From JACDER01 sp963842575 (GTDB lineage: Bacteria > Actinomycetota > Thermoleophilia > Gaiellales > Gaiellaceae): 64,000 nucleotides of DNA. This document shows positions 16,715 to 24,675 of the stretch, in pieces. Each line of letters opens with the position of its first letter. Position 1 is the first letter of the stretch. The stretch is taken from the NCBI GenBank assembly GCA_963842575.1, contig CAWJGS010000006.1, forward strand, positions 124,001 through 188,000, given 5' to 3'. The position numbers and the translations under genes were made by a program. The notes under the pieces were generated by a model that saw only the letters and a list, made by a program, of their open reading frames with translations, had not been told where the DNA came from and made no database searches.

Positions 16715-18929
16715 TTAGCAGTGGAAGCCGCCTCCGTCGAGCCCGGGGCCGGTGATCTGCGGCCGGTTCGCTCCGCCGCCCGGTGGATAGACGGTGTCCC
16801 ACCACTGCGTGAAGAACTGGTTCAGCTGCGCCTTGCACGGCCCCGTCGCCCTGGGCAGGAACGACGCGAACGCCGCTCTGAGCTGCGGCTCGGTGATGCT
16901 CCCCTGCCGGTACGTCCCCTGGATCTGCTGCAGAGCGGCGTTGAAGTTCGCCGGGCCGAGGATCCGGCGCAGGGCGATGTACGAGATCCCGGGTCGGGTG
17001 TACGTCTTCGACCCCGAGAAGAGCGTGTACGGGCTCGGGTCGGACGGAGCGCCCGTCCACAGCAGATCGGAACCCGCGTAGTTGGCGTTGAACGTGTCCA
17101 CGAGGTTCTGCTCGAACGCCGCGCTCGAGCCACCCGCCGCGGCCTGTGCATTCGCGGCCTCGAAGAAGTACTCGCCCAGCGTCGCCAGCCCTTCCTTGAA
17201 GAACGTGAGGTTGTAGTTCGCCTCGGAGACGTTGTCGCCCCACCACTGGTGCATGTTCTCGTGGTGGAGCGTCTCCAGGTCGATGAACTCGTTGGCGAAC
17301 GTGATCTTCGTCTGCATCTCCTCTTCGAAGCCCGCGTTCGGGACGCCGATCACCACGCCGTCCGTCGTGAACGGATAGCTCCCGTTGAAGCCGCTCTGGA
17401 AGTTGAGGATGCCCTCCTGCATGTCCATGATCGCCTTGTTGCCGGCCGCCCTGTTCTTCGGGATCGCGAGATCCTGAGCCTCGTAGTACTGGATGCCGCT
17501 CGCGGCGAGGCGGACGCTCAGGTCGTACGAGCCGATGCTGTTCTCGACGAGGTACGACGCGATCCCTTCGGGCGAGTGCCAGTGCCAGGTCGTCGAACCG
17601 CCGGCGAAGTTTGCGTCGGGCAGGTTCACCTGCTGCGAGACGAGCTCGCCGTTGGCGATCGCCGTCTTGCCGTACGGCACGGTGTCGTAGAAGTCGTACG
17701 TCGGCTTCGCGCTCGGGTGATCGTTCAGCGGCATCCAGTCCTCGGTCGCGACCGGCTCGGTCGTCACGAAGCTCCCCCGGTCGCCCGGCTGACTGACCCT
17801 GAACCAGCCTTCCGTGGTGCCGTCGCCGTCGTTGTGCACGCCCGGCCGGCCGGCATAGTTGACCTGGACGACGAAGGTCGCACCGCTCGGGATCGGGCTC
17901 GAGGGTGTGATCACGAGCTTGTTCGCCGGGCACGGCGTTCCGTCCAGGTCGAACTGCTTGTTGGGGTTCGTCGTCAGCAGCTCGGGGGTGCAGGCGGGCG
18001 GGAACGGGTTGTTCTGCGGGCCGCCGACCGGATTGAGCTCGCCGGCCTGATGTGCGCGCGGATCGGGATCGTTCTGCCCATTCGGGTCGCCCGGATACGT
18101 CGGCTGGACGAACGTGAAGCTCGCCGGCTGCCCGTTCACGAGGACCGATCCGACCGTGAGATTCGGGCCGTCCGTGGTATTCGCCGACGTCCGCTCGAAG
18201 TCGAGGCTGAAGTCGGTCAGACACTGCGTCGCCTGGTCGGTCAGGACGACATGTGTTCCCGGCAGGAAAAGGTTTGACTCGGTGTCGTAGTTCAAGAAGA
18301 CGTCGGTGTGCACGCTCCGGTAGCCGCCGTTGCCGGTCTCCGGATAGACGTGCGCACCGAAGGGCGACAGCGAGTGAGCCCCCGACGAGCAGGGCTGGCT
18401 CGGGGCGGCAGTCGAAGCGCGAACGACGCCCGCGCGAGCCACCGTCCCGACCGCGATATGTCGCTCCGCGGTGACGCACCCGAGCTTTCCGCTTTGCCCT
18501 CCGCGTCGTGCGCAGGCGACGACCGCATACGAGCCTTCGTGGAGGAAACGGGGAAGCCGCACGCGAACGCGGAAAGAGGACGAGTCGTGAGCGGCAAGGC
18601 TCACCGCGGTTCGGCCGACCGCGAGCGGCAGCGTACCGACGTGCAGCAGATGAACGACGACGCGTCCGCGCACAGCGGCGCTCCCCTCGTTCACGACCAT
18701 CCCGCGGAGGACGTAGTCATGTCCCGCGCGCGCGTGAGCCGGCGCGGAGCTGAGCCTCGTCACGAGCAGATGAGGCCCGGCGATGCTCGGCCGCAGTGCC
18801 GAGAAAGACGGCAGCGGTGCAAGCAAGCCCGCCGATTGCGGTGGGCGGGCGCCGGCCGCCAGCGGCGCGAACAGAGACAGCAGAGCACAGCATCGCTCCG
18901 GCTGACGACAGCTTTCGCAACGTCCTCAT
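16715..18929 (-). CDS. Secreted M1-family metallopeptidase (one frame break near the N-terminus)
   Basis: A roughly 735-residue gluzincin. The zinc site is HHENMHQWWGDNV (HExxH) followed by the third ligand in FFKEGLATL. The exopeptidase motif of M1 enzymes appears as GVPNAGFEEEM, a degenerate GxMEN. The main frame is open from 16715 to about 18880 but lacks a normal start. An ATG at 18929 (MRTLRKLSSAGAML) in the neighbouring frame joins, with one indel near 18885, to the hydrophobic LSLFAPLAAGA, giving a convincing signal peptide. An N-terminal beta-rich region of about 140 residues precedes the M1 core. Secretion is well supported; the substrate is not known. Confidence 0.85.
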
Positions 18930-19007
18930 GAAACCCCCCTCTTTCCGACACCCGGTCTCGAGGACTCTACGCCTCTTGTCCCTTTGGGTCTAGATGGCCG
19001 GGCAGAC

Positions 19008-19043
19008 GAGAAGGGACAGCCCGGAAGCTGCCCCTTCTCTGTC
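19008..19043 (-). terminator. Intrinsic terminator-like hairpin
   Basis: On the minus strand an AGAAGGG(G)CAGC arm pairs with GCTG(T)CCCTTCT across a TTCCG loop. It lies directly after the stop of the collagen-like gene (19055) and upstream of the M1 peptidase start, so it would end transcription of the former. Confidence 0.7.
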
Positions 19044-19054
19044 CAATCGAGCCC

Positions 19055-19615
19055 CTACGCGATCTGAACGAAGAACGCGTTGTTGGTCGGAGCGCCACCC
19101 GCCTTGACGGTGTAGATGACGAAGTCGCACGTCGACGTCGCGGGGCGGACAGTCGCGCTCACGGCCGAGCCGCCGAAGGCGACCGACGCAACGGCGCTGT
19201 GCAGCGACGACGACAGGCCGTGCAGGCAGTAGGCGCCGTTGCCGGCCTTCTTCACATTCGACTGCTTGAGGTTCCTCGAGTCGCCGAGGAGCGTTCCGTC
19301 CGCGGCGACATGCGCGTACGCAGCAACAGAGCCGGTGCCTCGCGGACCCGCGGGACCCTGCGGCCCTGCCGGACCCTGCGCCCCCTGCGGCCCTGCTGGT
19401 CCGGCCGGCCCTGCCGGCCCCTGCGGCCCGGCCTTTCCAGTACGGAGCGCGCTCTGCGCGGCATAGGTCAGCTTCACGAGCGCGATCGAGTGGTTCTTGA
19501 TCGCCTTCCCGCTGATCGCCTTCGCCGCCGTCGCTCCCCCGACGCTGACCGCAGCGATTACGGCGGCGCCTCCTAAAACAGCCAGCACTGTGCGAAATGG
19601 GCTGATTCGGTTCAT
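19055..19615 (-). CDS. Secreted collagen-like (Gly-X-Y) protein
   Basis: A 186-residue protein with a signal/anchor sequence (FRTVLAVLGGAAVIAAVSVG, residues 7-26), a short spacer, and then about eleven uninterrupted Gly-X-Y triplets (KAGPQGPAGPAGPAGPQG and onward, about residues 61-95) rich in Pro and Gln. The C-terminal domain of about 90 residues contains two cysteines (GAYCLHG, STCDFV) and may be a trimerisation or adhesive head. Bacterial collagen-like proteins form triple helices on the surface. A GGGAGG ribosome site precedes the ATG. Cell attachment is not evident: no LPXTG or C-terminal membrane span. Confidence 0.85.
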   Translation of the reverse strand: MNRISPFRTVLAVLGGAAVIAAVSVGGATAAKAISGKAIKNHSIALVKLTYAAQSALRTGKAGPQGPAGPAGPAGPQGAQGPAGPQGPAGPRGTGSVAAYAHVAADGTLLGDSRNLKQSNVKKAGNGAYCLHGLSSSLHSAVASVAFGGSAVSATVRPATSTCDFVIYTVKAGGAPTNNAFFVQIA

Positions 19616-19754
19616 TCGAGCCTCCCTCGGTTTCCATGGTGAATGCCCGCACAGCGCCCGGTCGTAACGGGCCCTTACAGCACCTTTACGAGAGGGAGGG
19701 CCTTAGAAAGAGGGAGACGTACGCGTCAGGGACGAAGCTGCGATACGGGCGGGC

Positions 19755-20138
19755 TCAGCCCGACTCTCCTGCCGCGTCCTCACGTCGCTTGAGGTCGGCG
19801 ACAACCTCGAGCTCGTCAAGAGCAACGCTCGGGTCTGCGGCGCCGCGCTGCTCCAGCTCGTCCGGCGTCATCACCTCTCGAAGCGCCTCACGCCGAGGGT
19901 TCCCGATCAAGTCCCACCAACAGTTCTCGCACACGAATATGTGTTGCTCTCCCGAATCGGGCACGCCTCCGTAGTCCTCTGCGAGCAGAAGACGGGTCGT
20001 CCGGAACGGGAACGACTGATTGCAGTAACCGCACTCGACCAGCGTCTCGTCCCCGTCCTGACTCTTCAGAAGGGCTTCCGTGAACGCGAGCTGGTCCTCG
20101 TCGGGCTGTTCGTCGGGCGCTTTCGAGGGGATGTCCAC
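19755..20138 (-). CDS. Hypothetical zinc-ribbon protein, 127 aa
   Basis: An acidic protein with two CxxC pairs, ECGYCNQSF (about residues 36-44) and FVCENCWWDL (about residues 69-78), spaced 30 residues apart as in a treble-clef or zinc ribbon. The rest is charged and without hydrophobic segments, so the protein should be cytosolic. No family name is recognised; a nucleic-acid or protein-binding role is typical for such fingers but is inference. It is monocistronic, bounded upstream by a strong terminator at 20179-20207. Confidence 0.7.
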   Translation of the reverse strand: MDIPSKAPDEQPDEDQLAFTEALLKSQDGDETLVECGYCNQSFPFRTTRLLLAEDYGGVPDSGEQHIFVCENCWWDLIGNPRREALREVMTPDELEQRGAADPSVALDELEVVADLKRREDAAGESG

Positions 20139-20178
20139 GCCGACACTTTAGACGGTGATGCGCCCGTCCCGTCAAGGG

Positions 20179-20207
20179 TCTGGGGGAACCCGGCGGGTTC
20201 CCCCAGA
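20179..20207 (-). terminator. Strong perfect hairpin terminator
   Basis: TCTGGGGGAACCC and GGGTTCCCCCAGA form a perfect 13-bp stem around a GGC loop. It lies 10 bp beyond the stop codon of the membrane protein at 20217-21020 and before the ATG of the zinc-ribbon gene, consistent with a terminator for the former. Confidence 0.8.
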
Positions 20208-20216
20208 GCTCTCCTC

Positions 20217-21020
20217 TCAGACCGCCTGGGCCTGTACAGGGCGCCGGCGGCGAATCGCAAGCACGATCAAGAGCACGCCTCCGGCCAGGACAATCCCCCC
20301 GACCAGCAGGAAGCCGAGGGCAAACCACCCCAGGTGGGGTATCCGGCCGCCGAGGTCTGCTTTGACGTCGAGCCCGGGTCGGCCATCGGCATTCATGACC
20401 ACTGCCGTCCAGGTTCCGCCGGACGGATCCCAGACCAGAGTTTGTGTCCCGGAGCCGTGCGTCGAGGCGACCCAGAAGTCCTGTTCTCCCGGCGGCGACT
20501 CGGGCGTGCCGCCCGGGACGGCCTTGACGTCATCGCCCCAGAAGTCGGAGATGACTGTGCGGCTCACCCCCGCGAGGTATCCGGAGACGGCGGCGGAGCG
20601 GCCGATGCCGACGAACAGCTGCTGGTCGGAGGTCGTCGGCGTGACCCGGATCCGGACGCTGTCGAGGAAGTCCGAGGAGTACACCCAGCTGACCCCCTCC
20701 GATCCGAGATCGACCGGATCGGTCGCCAGCGCGGACCCCGACGCCGAGAACTCCTGCACGTCGGTGGTGACGTAGCCGCCGTCGCGCTGGAACCCGGCCC
20801 ACACGGCCACACCCCCAACGCCGAGCAGCCCCACTGAGATCAGGATCAGCAGCGCGCCCGCGACAATGGCGATGATGCGGCCCGCGCCCCAGTCCGAAGG
20901 CACCGCCTGGGTCGGAGCCGGGGCCGGCGGGGGCGGAGGCTCCTGCGGTGGCGCCGCCGGAGGCTGCGGTGGCGCTGGGTCGTTCTCGGACGGCGTCGGT
21001 GGGACGTTGCTCTCGTTCAT
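20217..21020 (-). CDS. Proline-rich two-TM membrane protein of unknown function
   Basis: A 267-residue protein with a Pro/Ala-rich cytosolic N-terminus (about residues 6-40), a first membrane span (IIAIVAGALLILISVGLLGV, about 49-68), an extracytoplasmic beta-rich domain of about 140 residues (SEGVSWVYSSDFLDSVRIRV, LFVGIGRSAAV) and a second span (FALGFLLVGGIVLAGGVLLI) before a basic tail IRRRR. The topology puts both ends inside. It resembles many uncharacterised actinobacterial envelope proteins. No catalytic motifs are visible. Confidence 0.75.
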   Translation of the reverse strand: MNESNVPPTPSENDPAPPQPPAAPPQEPPPPPAPAPTQAVPSDWGAGRIIAIVAGALLILISVGLLGVGGVAVWAGFQRDGGYVTTDVQEFSASGSALATDPVDLGSEGVSWVYSSDFLDSVRIRVTPTTSDQQLFVGIGRSAAVSGYLAGVSRTVISDFWGDDVKAVPGGTPESPPGEQDFWVASTHGSGTQTLVWDPSGGTWTAVVMNADGRPGLDVKADLGGRIPHLGWFALGFLLVGGIVLAGGVLLIVLAIRRRRPVQAQAV

Positions 21021-21115
21021 CCGGTACCACCCCTTCCGAGTCGGTTCGCGAGGTCGTAATGTACGCCGGAATCTCGGCGAAAACTAGGGGCGAAACTAGG
21101 GGCCGGGACTTCGAG

Positions 21116-21550
21116 CTAGAGCGACGACGGGTGCGAGGTCCGCAGCGGGGCGTACCCCCACACCTTCCCGCACTTCGTGCAGTAGATGAGGACCCGTGCG
21201 GGCGGATGTGCGGCGACGTCGGCCGAAACCGCGTAATCCTGGTTGCCCCAGGAGCGGTTCAGGTGGGTGAGCTGGTGGCGAGTCATGACGCCCCCTTTGC
21301 CCTCGAGGACGATCCAGAGCTCGGGCGCCGTCTGCGTCTGGAAGTTGCGCAGCTCGAGCACCGCGTGTCCGTTCTTGCCGACGATTGCCGCCGTCCCCCG
21401 CGTCGACCACGAGACCGAATGGAAGGCGCCGTGCGCGATCACGCCAGAGCGAACGGCGGCGCTGCTCCCGCGTGCGGCGAGCAGGCCCCCGGCGAGCCCG
21501 GCGAGGGCGACGACGACGAACGCCGTCACGATCAGGCGTCTTCGCGACAT
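21116..21550 (-). CDS. Membrane-anchored DM13-domain protein
   Basis: From ATG 21550 the protein has a basic N-terminus and one hydrophobic span (LIVTAFVVVALAGLAGGLLA, about residues 6-25), followed by one DM13 domain: AFHSVSWSTRGTAAIV, AVLELRNFQTQTAPELWIVL and ARVLIYCTKCGKVWGYAPL. DM13 domains have been proposed to bind cytochrome-like groups or act in redox reactions; the cysteine pair CTKC near the C-terminus is compatible with this. The reading frame is open further upstream, but the chosen ATG gives a proper anchor sequence. Confidence 0.75.
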   Translation of the reverse strand: MSRRRLIVTAFVVVALAGLAGGLLAARGSSAAVRSGVIAHGAFHSVSWSTRGTAAIVGKNGHAVLELRNFQTQTAPELWIVLEGKGGVMTRHQLTHLNRSWGNQDYAVSADVAAHPPARVLIYCTKCGKVWGYAPLRTSHPSSL

Positions 21551-21595
21551 GTGCACTACCACTGTGTCATACGCGCGGGCTTGCCCGGCGGTTCT

Positions 21596-21760
21596 AGGAG
21601 GGCTTGGCGGAATGTTGCGCGTCGTCGGGGCGCGCCGCGTGGTTCGTGGCCACGGACGCAGGACGCGTTCGTATCGGGAATACGGACGCGTCCGAGGACA
21701 TGCGCCACGGGCCGCGCGGCGCGTTCCGGCGGCACCGCCCATATTTCGCCGAGCCCTCCT
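21596..21760. repeat. 165-bp imperfect palindromic element, copy 1
   Basis: The left end AGGAGGGCTTGGCGGAAT is the inverted complement of the right end ATTTCGCCGAGCCCTCCT, and pairing continues inward over most of the length to a central stem GGACGCGTTCGTAT/ATACGGACGCGTCC. Many departures from perfect pairing are T:G or G:T in the plus-strand sense, which would be wobble pairs in RNA. It ends 5 bp from the stop of the HtrA-like gene at 21766. A diverged second copy lies at 24507-24673. Confidence 0.85.
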
Positions 21761-21765
21761 AAGGC

Positions 21766-22719
21766 CTACTCCAGCTCGTCCGGAACCAGCTCGACCTCGG
21801 TCAGCCGCCCGCTTCGAATGACGGTGAGCGGGAGCGGCGCGCCGATCAGCTCGGCGACCATGAGCCGCTGAAGGTCGGTCGCCCTCTCGACGGTCTCGGC
21901 CCCGACGGCCACGATGAGGTCCTCCGTACGGAGACCTGCGCGCTCGGCCGGGCTCCCCTCGGCCACGTCCACCACCTCGATGCACGCGGAGCGGCCGAGC
22001 TCGCGCGCGAAGCGCGGAGGCAGCGGACGGGTGCCGCCGGCGATGCCGAGATAGGCACGGCGGACGCGTCCCTCCGTCATCAGCGTCCCGATCACCCGGC
22101 GCGTGCTCTCGTTGATGGGCACGGCGAGGCCGAGGCCGATCCCGGCAACGGCCGTGTTCACACCCACGACATGGCCGTGCCCGTCGGCGAGCGCGCCGCC
22201 CGAGTTGCCGGGGTTGAGCGCCGCGTCGGTCTGGATCACGTTGTCGATCACACGGCCGCTTCCGCCGGCCGGCAAGGAGCGGCCGAGCGCCGAGACGACC
22301 CCCGCGGTCACGGAGCCCGAGAACCCGTGCGGGTTGCCGATCGCGACCACGAGCTGACCCACACGCAGGACCTCGGCGTCCCCGAGCTGCGCGGGGACGA
22401 GCCCGTCCCCTTCCGCCCGGAGGACGGCGAGCTCGGACAGGTCGTCGCGGCCGACGACCTCGAACTGCAGCTCGCGGCCGTCGGTGAACCCGGCCCGGCC
22501 TCCGCTCGTCCGTCCGGCGACGACGTGCGCCGAGGTGAGCATGAAGCCGTCCGGGGTGAGGACGACCGCGCTCCCGAGCCCGACGGGGACGAAGCCGCCC
22601 CGCATGCGGCGCATCACGCGGAGGCTCGCCACGGAGGCCGAGACGCGCTCGGCGACGTCGACGACGAGCCGCGAGTATGCGTCCAGCGCCTCTGCCTCTC
22701 GCTCGGCCACCTCGGTCAT
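21766..22719 (-). CDS. HtrA/DegP-like trypsin-fold protease with PDZ domain
   Basis: A 317-residue S1C protease. The catalytic triad is visible as LTSAHVV (His), DDLSELAVL (Asp) and LNPGNSGGAL (Ser), and a C-terminal PDZ domain has GSPAERAGLRTEDLIVAVG. No signal peptide or membrane span precedes the protease domain, so this version should act in the cytosol or as a partner of the adjacent homologue. Its ATG overlaps the upstream gene's TGA by 4 bp, so the two proteases are translationally coupled and controlled from the HxlR-operator region at about 23600. Confidence 0.9.
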   Translation of the reverse strand: MTEVAEREAEALDAYSRLVVDVAERVSASVASLRVMRRMRGGFVPVGLGSAVVLTPDGFMLTSAHVVAGRTSGGRAGFTDGRELQFEVVGRDDLSELAVLRAEGDGLVPAQLGDAEVLRVGQLVVAIGNPHGFSGSVTAGVVSALGRSLPAGGSGRVIDNVIQTDAALNPGNSGGALADGHGHVVGVNTAVAGIGLGLAVPINESTRRVIGTLMTEGRVRRAYLGIAGGTRPLPPRFARELGRSACIEVVDVAEGSPAERAGLRTEDLIVAVGAETVERATDLQRLMVAELIGAPLPLTVIRSGRLTEVELVPDELE

Positions 22720-23587
22720 CCCAGCGTCACCTCGACCTTGCGCTCCTCGGTTCCGCGGACGAGCTCGAGCTCGAGTGCAGCTCCCGGAGCCCGGCTGTCG
22801 AGCTGGTCGTAGAGGTCGTCGATCCCCCCGATCGCGGCGCCGTCGGCGCCGACGACGAGGTCGCCCTGCTCGATGCCGGCGCGCGCGGCCGGGCCGTCCT
22901 CGGCGACGCCACGGACGAGCAGGCCGTCGCGCTCGGGCAGGCCCACAGCGTGGCGCATGCGCCTTGCCACCCGCGCTGGGGCCAGGGCCAGTCCGAGGGT
23001 CGCGCGGGACGGAGACTCGCCGCGCGCGAGCGCCTGCACGTGCTCGCGCAGGTCGGCGTCCGCCGCCACGGCGACGATGAGCCCACCCTCGAGGCGGATC
23101 GTGTTGATCCCGAGCAGCCGGCCCTGCTTGTCGAGCACCGGGCTTCCGGACGAGCCGCGTGGAAGCGGCGCCGTGTGCTCGATGCCGGGGCGGCGCCTTC
23201 CGCGATGGCCGCGAAAGCTGCGCCCTGCTGACGAGACCAAGCCGAGCGTCGCGCGCAGCCCCGTCCACCCGGATTCGCCACCGCGACGACGGCGGCGCCG
23301 ATCCCCGGGTCGTCCTCGGCCCACTCGACCGGCTCGACGCCTCCCGTATCGGCCGAGATGACGGCGAGGTCACCTTCGGCGTCCAGTCCGGCGACGGTGC
23401 CACTCTCGGTACGGCCGTCCGCAAACGTGACCTGCACCTGCTCACCGCGCACGACGTGCGCGTTCGTCAGGATCTGGCCGTCGCCGATGACGACTCCCGA
23501 TCCGAACCTTCCTATCCCGACCACCTTTGGCCCGGCGCCGGCGGCGACACCCGCGACGAGCTCCTCGATCTCCTGCACTGCGCTCAT
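22716..23587 (-). CDS. Second HtrA-like protease with PDZ domain (one frame break)
   Basis: From ATG 23585-23587 the frame encodes FGSGVVIGDGQILTNAHVV (His) and AEGDLAVISAD (Asp). Near 23265 the coding shifts to the frame GLRATLGLVSSAGRSFRG, leading to RGSSGSPVLDKQG (Ser) and a PDZ domain with DGPAARAGIEQGDLVVGADG. With the break repaired it is about 290 residues. It is a paralogue of the downstream gene and the first gene of the pair, lying divergent from the HxlR-type regulator across a palindromic operator. No secretion signal is seen. Confidence 0.83.
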
Positions 23588-23617
23588 TTCCTGTCTCCTC
23601 ACTGGTTCTTTCAGGAA

Positions 23618-23640
23618 GTAACTTGCGAGTTGCAAGTTAC
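23618..23640. promoter_or_regulatory. Palindromic operator in the protease/HxlR divergent promoter
   Basis: GTAACTTGC-GAGTT-GCAAGTTAC is a perfect 9-bp inverted repeat with a 5-bp spacer, located 15 bp upstream of the HxlR ATG and 31 bp upstream of the protease ATG. The position between divergent genes and the typical winged-helix dimer spacing make it the probable HxlR-family binding site, controlling both directions. Confidence 0.8.
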
Positions 23641-23654
23641 CATAGAGCCCTAGG

Positions 23655-24083
23655 ATGAGCGGGATGGCCACCGAACCGGAATCGCCGCTCGCCGAGGCCG
23701 CGGCCCGCGTGGGGGACCGGTGGACACTCCTGATCATCGAGTCGCTGCTCGACGGCCCGCTCCGCTTCGGCGACCTCGTCGAGCGCATCGGCATCGCCTC
23801 GAACATCCTCTCGCAGCGGCTGAAGCGGCTCGAGCAGGACGCGGTGATCCTGGCCCAGCCGTACTCCGAGCGGCCGCCGCGGTACGAGTACGAGCTGACC
23901 GCGTCCGGGCGCGAGCTCGCGGGAGCGCTGCGGCTCCTCGCCGACTGGGGCGCGCGGCACGCGGAGGGATCGGAGCCGCTCCGCCACGGCGCCTGTGGGA
24001 CGCCCCTGGAGGCCCGCTGGTACTGCCCGACCTGCGCGCGCGCCGTGGACGACGACGAGGCGACGGACGTGCACCTCGCATGA
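23655..24083 (+). CDS. HxlR-family winged-helix transcriptional regulator
   Basis: A 142-residue regulator: ARVGDRWTLLIIESLLDGPLRF and DLVERIGIASNILSQRLKRLEQD are the HxlR winged-helix core (about residues 15-60), with the wing YSERPPRYEYELTASGREL. An extra C-terminal zinc ribbon is suggested by CGTPLEARWYCPTCARAV. HxlR proteins act as dimers sensing redox or small electrophiles. A second in-frame ATG at 23664 is an alternative start. It probably represses itself and the divergent protease pair through the palindrome at 23618-23640. Confidence 0.9.
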   Translation: MSGMATEPESPLAEAAARVGDRWTLLIIESLLDGPLRFGDLVERIGIASNILSQRLKRLEQDAVILAQPYSERPPRYEYELTASGRELAGALRLLADWGARHAEGSEPLRHGACGTPLEARWYCPTCARAVDDDEATDVHLA

Positions 24084-24508
24084 GGCTCGCGCTCGTGATC
24101 GCCGCGGTGCTGCTGCTCGCAGGCTGCGGAGGAGGGAGCGAGAACGGGGACATCCCGATGGTCGAGGGGTTCGTCCCCAGGCTCGAGGTCCAGGGTGTCA
24201 AGCCGACCGCGCCGCACCCCGAGCCTCCGGGCGTCCTCGAAGTGCGGTCGACCGTGTACGAGGTGCCGGGCGGTGAGCTCCACGTCTTCACGTTCCCGGA
24301 CGAGCAGGCGGCGAAGACTGCGTCCGCCCGCGTCCAGCCGGACGGTTACACGATCCAGACCGCGTCGGGGATCAACCAGGCGGTCGACTGGTCGGCGCCT
24401 CCGCACTGGTACCGCGAGGGCAAGGAGATCGCGGTCTACCTCGGGACGTCGTCGAAGGTCACGGACGCCCTCGAACAGGCGGCCGGCCCGCAGTTCGCCG
24501 GCGCCTAG
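24080..24508 (+). CDS. Small lipoprotein, unknown function
   Basis: A 142-residue protein with a type II signal peptide: LALVIAAVLLLAGC places the lipobox LLAGC with Cys at about residue 16, followed by a GGGS spacer. The mature domain (VRSTVYEVPGGELHVFTFPD, KEIAVYLGTSSKVTDALEQA) has no recognised motif. Its ATG overlaps the HxlR gene's TGA, so the two are cotranscribed. The TAG stop lies inside the left end of palindromic element copy 2. Confidence 0.8.
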   Translation: MRLALVIAAVLLLAGCGGGSENGDIPMVEGFVPRLEVQGVKPTAPHPEPPGVLEVRSTVYEVPGGELHVFTFPDEQAAKTASARVQPDGYTIQTASGINQAVDWSAPPHWYREGKEIAVYLGTSSKVTDALEQAAGPQFAGA

Positions 24509-24673
24509 GAGGGCTCGGCGGAATGTTGCTCGTCGCCGGGGCGCGTCGCGTGGTTCGTGGCCGCGGACGCAGGGAGCGGGCGTAGCCTTGTGCTACGGCC
24601 GCGACTGAGGACACGCGCCACGGGCCGCGCGGCGCGTTCCGGCGGCACAGTCCATATTTCGCCGAGCCCTCCT
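24507..24673. repeat. 167-bp imperfect palindromic element, copy 2
   Basis: It has the same ends as copy 1 (AGGAGGGCTCGGCGGAAT ... ATTTCGCCGAGCCCTCCT) and a conserved body, but a different central stem-loop: CGTAGC-CTTGT-GCTACG replaces the centre of copy 1. Base pairing is kept although sequence differs, the mark of a selected hairpin. It starts within the stop codon of the lipoprotein gene and ends 2 bp before the stop of the convergent aminotransferase, so it also can act as a bidirectional terminator. Confidence 0.85.
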
Positions 24674-24675
24674 AT

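Noticed and set aside
23734..24291. Minus-strand frame opposite the HxlR and lipoprotein genes
   Set aside because: Arg/Ser-rich shadow without motif; HxlR and lipobox features fix the plus strand.
21596..24673. Insertion sequence or composite transposon bounded by the two palindromic copies
   Set aside because: The copies are in the same orientation, no transposase lies between them and no target duplications are visible.
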